Shown here in pieces: positions 62,457-64,000 of a stretch of DNA of 64,000 nt. Source of the DNA: Panacagrimonas sp965216805 (GTDB lineage: Bacteria > Pseudomonadota > Gammaproteobacteria > Nevskiales > Nevskiaceae); assembly GCF_965216805.1 (NCBI RefSeq), contig NZ_CBDCGN010000003.1, positions 372,001-436,000 of the forward strand, in the 5' to 3' direction. Under the pieces are notes generated by a model that made no database searches, was not told the DNA's origin, and saw only the letters and a list, made by a program, of their open reading frames with translations. Within the stretch, counting starts at the first letter, position 1; each line of letters begins with the position of its first letter. Both the position numbers and the translations under genes were made by a program.

Positions 62457-63086
62457 TCAGGTGCCCGGCACCACCAGATCAAAGCGCGCCGTCCAAATTG
62501 CATCATCACCGTCCCAGCGTTCGAACGCGGCCTCGACGCGCTTGCGTTCCGCCACGTCGAGGCGGCTGAACAGAAAATCCTTCTCGTTGGCCGCATGGCC
62601 GCGGATGTAGATCTGGGTGGCGAACGGCCGACCGGAAGCCGGAACCACCTGCGCGTGGATGTGCGGGGTGCGGCCTGGGTACGGCACCGGCTTGATGGTG
62701 CGGAACCGGTAGCGGCCCTGCACGTCGGTCAAGGTCTGGCCGAAACCCTGAAAGCCGCCATCAGGCGCGGCGCGACCGCGGTCGTCGGCATGGTGATAAA
62801 ACCCTTGCGCATCGCACTGCCAGATTTCGACGCGCGTGTGCGCCAGTGGCTGACCCTGCATGTCGAGTACGCGGCCGCTCAGGTGCGAAACCTCGCCCAG
62901 CGCGGCGTTGGCGCGACCGTGGATGCGCACCAGATCGTTGTCATGATCCAGCGGTAGTTGCTGCGGGTAGAACGGCCCCACCGTTTGCCGCGGTGTAGGC
63001 GCCAGCGCAGCCCGGGCCGGCAGCACGCCCAGGGCCAGACTGCTGGCGGCTGCCTGGAGCAGGCCGCGACGACGATGGTTGATCAA
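62457..63086 (-). CDS. Exported intradiol ring-cleavage dioxygenase-like protein
   Basis: A 209-residue intradiol dioxygenase-type protein with an N-terminal twin-arginine-like signal (NHRRRGLLQAAASSLALGVLPARA). The iron ligands are in place: Tyr97 (AQGFYHHAD), Tyr136 (VPYPGRT), His142 and His144 (TPHIHAQV). The fold matches protocatechuate 3,4-dioxygenase-like proteins. Export suggests it acts on extracytoplasmic catechols, or as a structural relative of these enzymes. ATG 63086 begins the signal. The rdgC gene diverges 61 bases away. Confidence 0.85.
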   Translation of the reverse strand: MINHRRRGLLQAAASSLALGVLPARAALAPTPRQTVGPFYPQQLPLDHDNDLVRIHGRANAALGEVSHLSGRVLDMQGQPLAHTRVEIWQCDAQGFYHHADDRGRAAPDGGFQGFGQTLTDVQGRYRFRTIKPVPYPGRTPHIHAQVVPASGRPFATQIYIRGHAANEKDFLFSRLDVAERKRVEAAFERWDGDDAIWTARFDLVVPGT

Positions 63087-63147
63087 GGGTCCCCCGATGC
63101 GGCCATGGCGGCTATGATCGCCGCCCTTTTACGACCGGACGGCCCCG

Positions 63148-64000
63148 ATGTGGTTCAGAAATCTGTTGCCCTATCGACTGGAAGGAAGCTGGAATCTGGC
63201 GCCCGGCGCGCTGGAAGCCCGTCTGGCCGAACGTCCGCTGCTGGCCTGCACCGGGCTTGCGGCCGAAAGCCGTGGCTGGGTGTCGCCGCGCGACAACGCG
63301 CAGTTGGTCTACGGTCAGGAGCGGCAGATGCTGTTCGCGCTGGGCACCGAGACCAAGTTGCTGCCGGCCTCGGTGGTCAAGGATGCGGTCAAGGACAAGG
63401 CTGCGCAGATCGAAGCGCGGATGGGCTTCAAACCGGGCAAGAAGCAGTTGCGCGAACTGCGTGAGCAGATCGAAGCCGAACTGCTGCCGCGAGCGTTCGC
63501 ACGTCGGCGCATGACGCGCGTATGGATCGATCCGGTCGCCGGCTGGCTGGTGGTGGATAGTTCCAGTCCCAAGCGCGGCGACGAGGTGCTGTCGCAGCTT
63601 CGGGACACGCTGGGCGAATGTCCGTTCTTCCCGCTCGACACCGTGCAGTCGCCGGTGGTGGCGATGACGCAGTGGCTGTCGGCCGGTCGCGCGCCGGGCG
63701 ACTTCGCGCTCGATCAGGACTGCGTGATGAAGAGCGGCGGCGACGATCCGGCCGCGGTGCGCTTCGCCCGGCACGGTCTGGAGGGCGACGACGTGCGCCG
63801 CCACGTCAAGGACGGCAAGTCGGTGACGCAGCTGGGGCTGGTGTGGAAGGACCGCCTGCGTCTGGTGCTGGCGGAACCCGGCGTGGTGCGGCGGGTGCGG
63901 TTCGAGATGATCGAACAGGATCGCGCCGAGCATGACGGCCGTGGCAACGCCGATGAGAATTTCGACGCGGATTTCCGTCTGATGTGCGCCGAACTGGGCG
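63148..64000 (+). CDS. rdgC: Recombination-associated protein RdgC (3' end cut by the window)
   Basis: RdgC is a DNA-binding ring protein that modulates RecA recombination. About 284 of the usual 300 residues are visible. It starts MWFRNLLPYRLEGSWN and shows the family order: SRGWVSPRD, TETKLLPASVVKDAVKDKA, KQLRELREQIEAELLPRAF, VWIDPVAGWLVVDSS, AMTQWLSAG, GLEGDDVRRHVKDGK and WKDRLRLVL. ATG 63148. The gene runs past base 64000, so the stop is not seen; the cut is at the window edge and not a truncation of the gene. Confidence 0.92.
   Translation, partial: MWFRNLLPYRLEGSWNLAPGALEARLAERPLLACTGLAAESRGWVSPRDNAQLVYGQERQMLFALGTETKLLPASVVKDAVKDKAAQIEARMGFKPGKKQLRELREQIEAELLPRAFARRRMTRVWIDPVAGWLVVDSSSPKRGDEVLSQLRDTLGECPFFPLDTVQSPVVAMTQWLSAGRAPGDFALDQDCVMKSGGDDPAAVRFARHGLEGDDVRRHVKDGKSVTQLGLVWKDRLRLVLAEPGVVRRVRFEMIEQDRAEHDGRGNADENFDADFRLMCAELG

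Overview
The window is GC-rich chromosomal DNA from a gammaproteobacterium, most likely of the order Xanthomonadales (Lysobacterales), possibly Rhodanobacteraceae or a relative. The evidence is the origin-proximal block of dnaA divergent from rpmH-rnpA-yidD-yidC-mnmE, the ubiquinone genes ubiE-ubiJ-ubiB directly after it, gmhB and the split glycyl-tRNA synthetase near the origin, and a glutamine synthetase of the adenylylated class. The family-level assignment is an inference. The window holds no rRNA, tRNA or CRISPR array that I can see.

Layout. 1-9033: replication initiator, ribosomal protein L34, RNase P protein, membrane insertase genes, tRNA modification GTPase and a ubiquinone cluster. 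9052-17925: periplasmic processing protease, TetR regulator, aldehyde dehydrogenase, histidinol-phosphatase-like enzyme, folate and heptose enzymes, an orphan propeller sensor and a cation/calcium exchanger. 18232-23747: mostly secreted or lipid-anchored proteins of unknown role, including a von Willebrand A protein with Ig-like repeats, on the minus strand. 23899-29691: glyS and glyQ, separated by about 2.8 kb that contains hemerythrin, small exported proteins, a cupredoxin and decayed mobile DNA. 29764-31480: glnA with a clear sigma-54 promoter and two NtrC-type sites. 31500-33059: a degraded accessory patch with a truncated PIN-domain gene. 33060-40949: a DNA alkylation repair pair (ada plus a 2OG oxygenase), rluF, a TonB-dependent receptor and a two-component system. 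41022-52845: an accessory block with a LysM protein, acyltransferase, volatile-sulfur methyltransferase, short-chain dehydrogenase, a 1354-residue tandem-cyclase/ATPase protein, an acetoacetate-decarboxylase-like protein, a monothiol thioredoxin-fold protein and a papain-like protein. 52942-63086: two tandem FAD oxidoreductase paralogues, hydrolase, GST, CoA hydrolase/transferase, an MDR reductase and an exported intradiol dioxygenase. rdgC runs off the right edge.

The most unusual observation is a two-part upstream element (a 17-base word, 23 bases, then TAGCGTT). It occurs in front of exactly two genes 11.8 kb apart, in the same orientation relative to each gene and at similar distance from each start. 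One gene is a signal-less LysM protein (41144-42202). The other is a signal-less protein with a GHS...CS papain-like residue order (51850-52710). I infer a co-regulated pair, possibly cargo of a secretion or contractile system, but no secretion machinery is encoded in the window.
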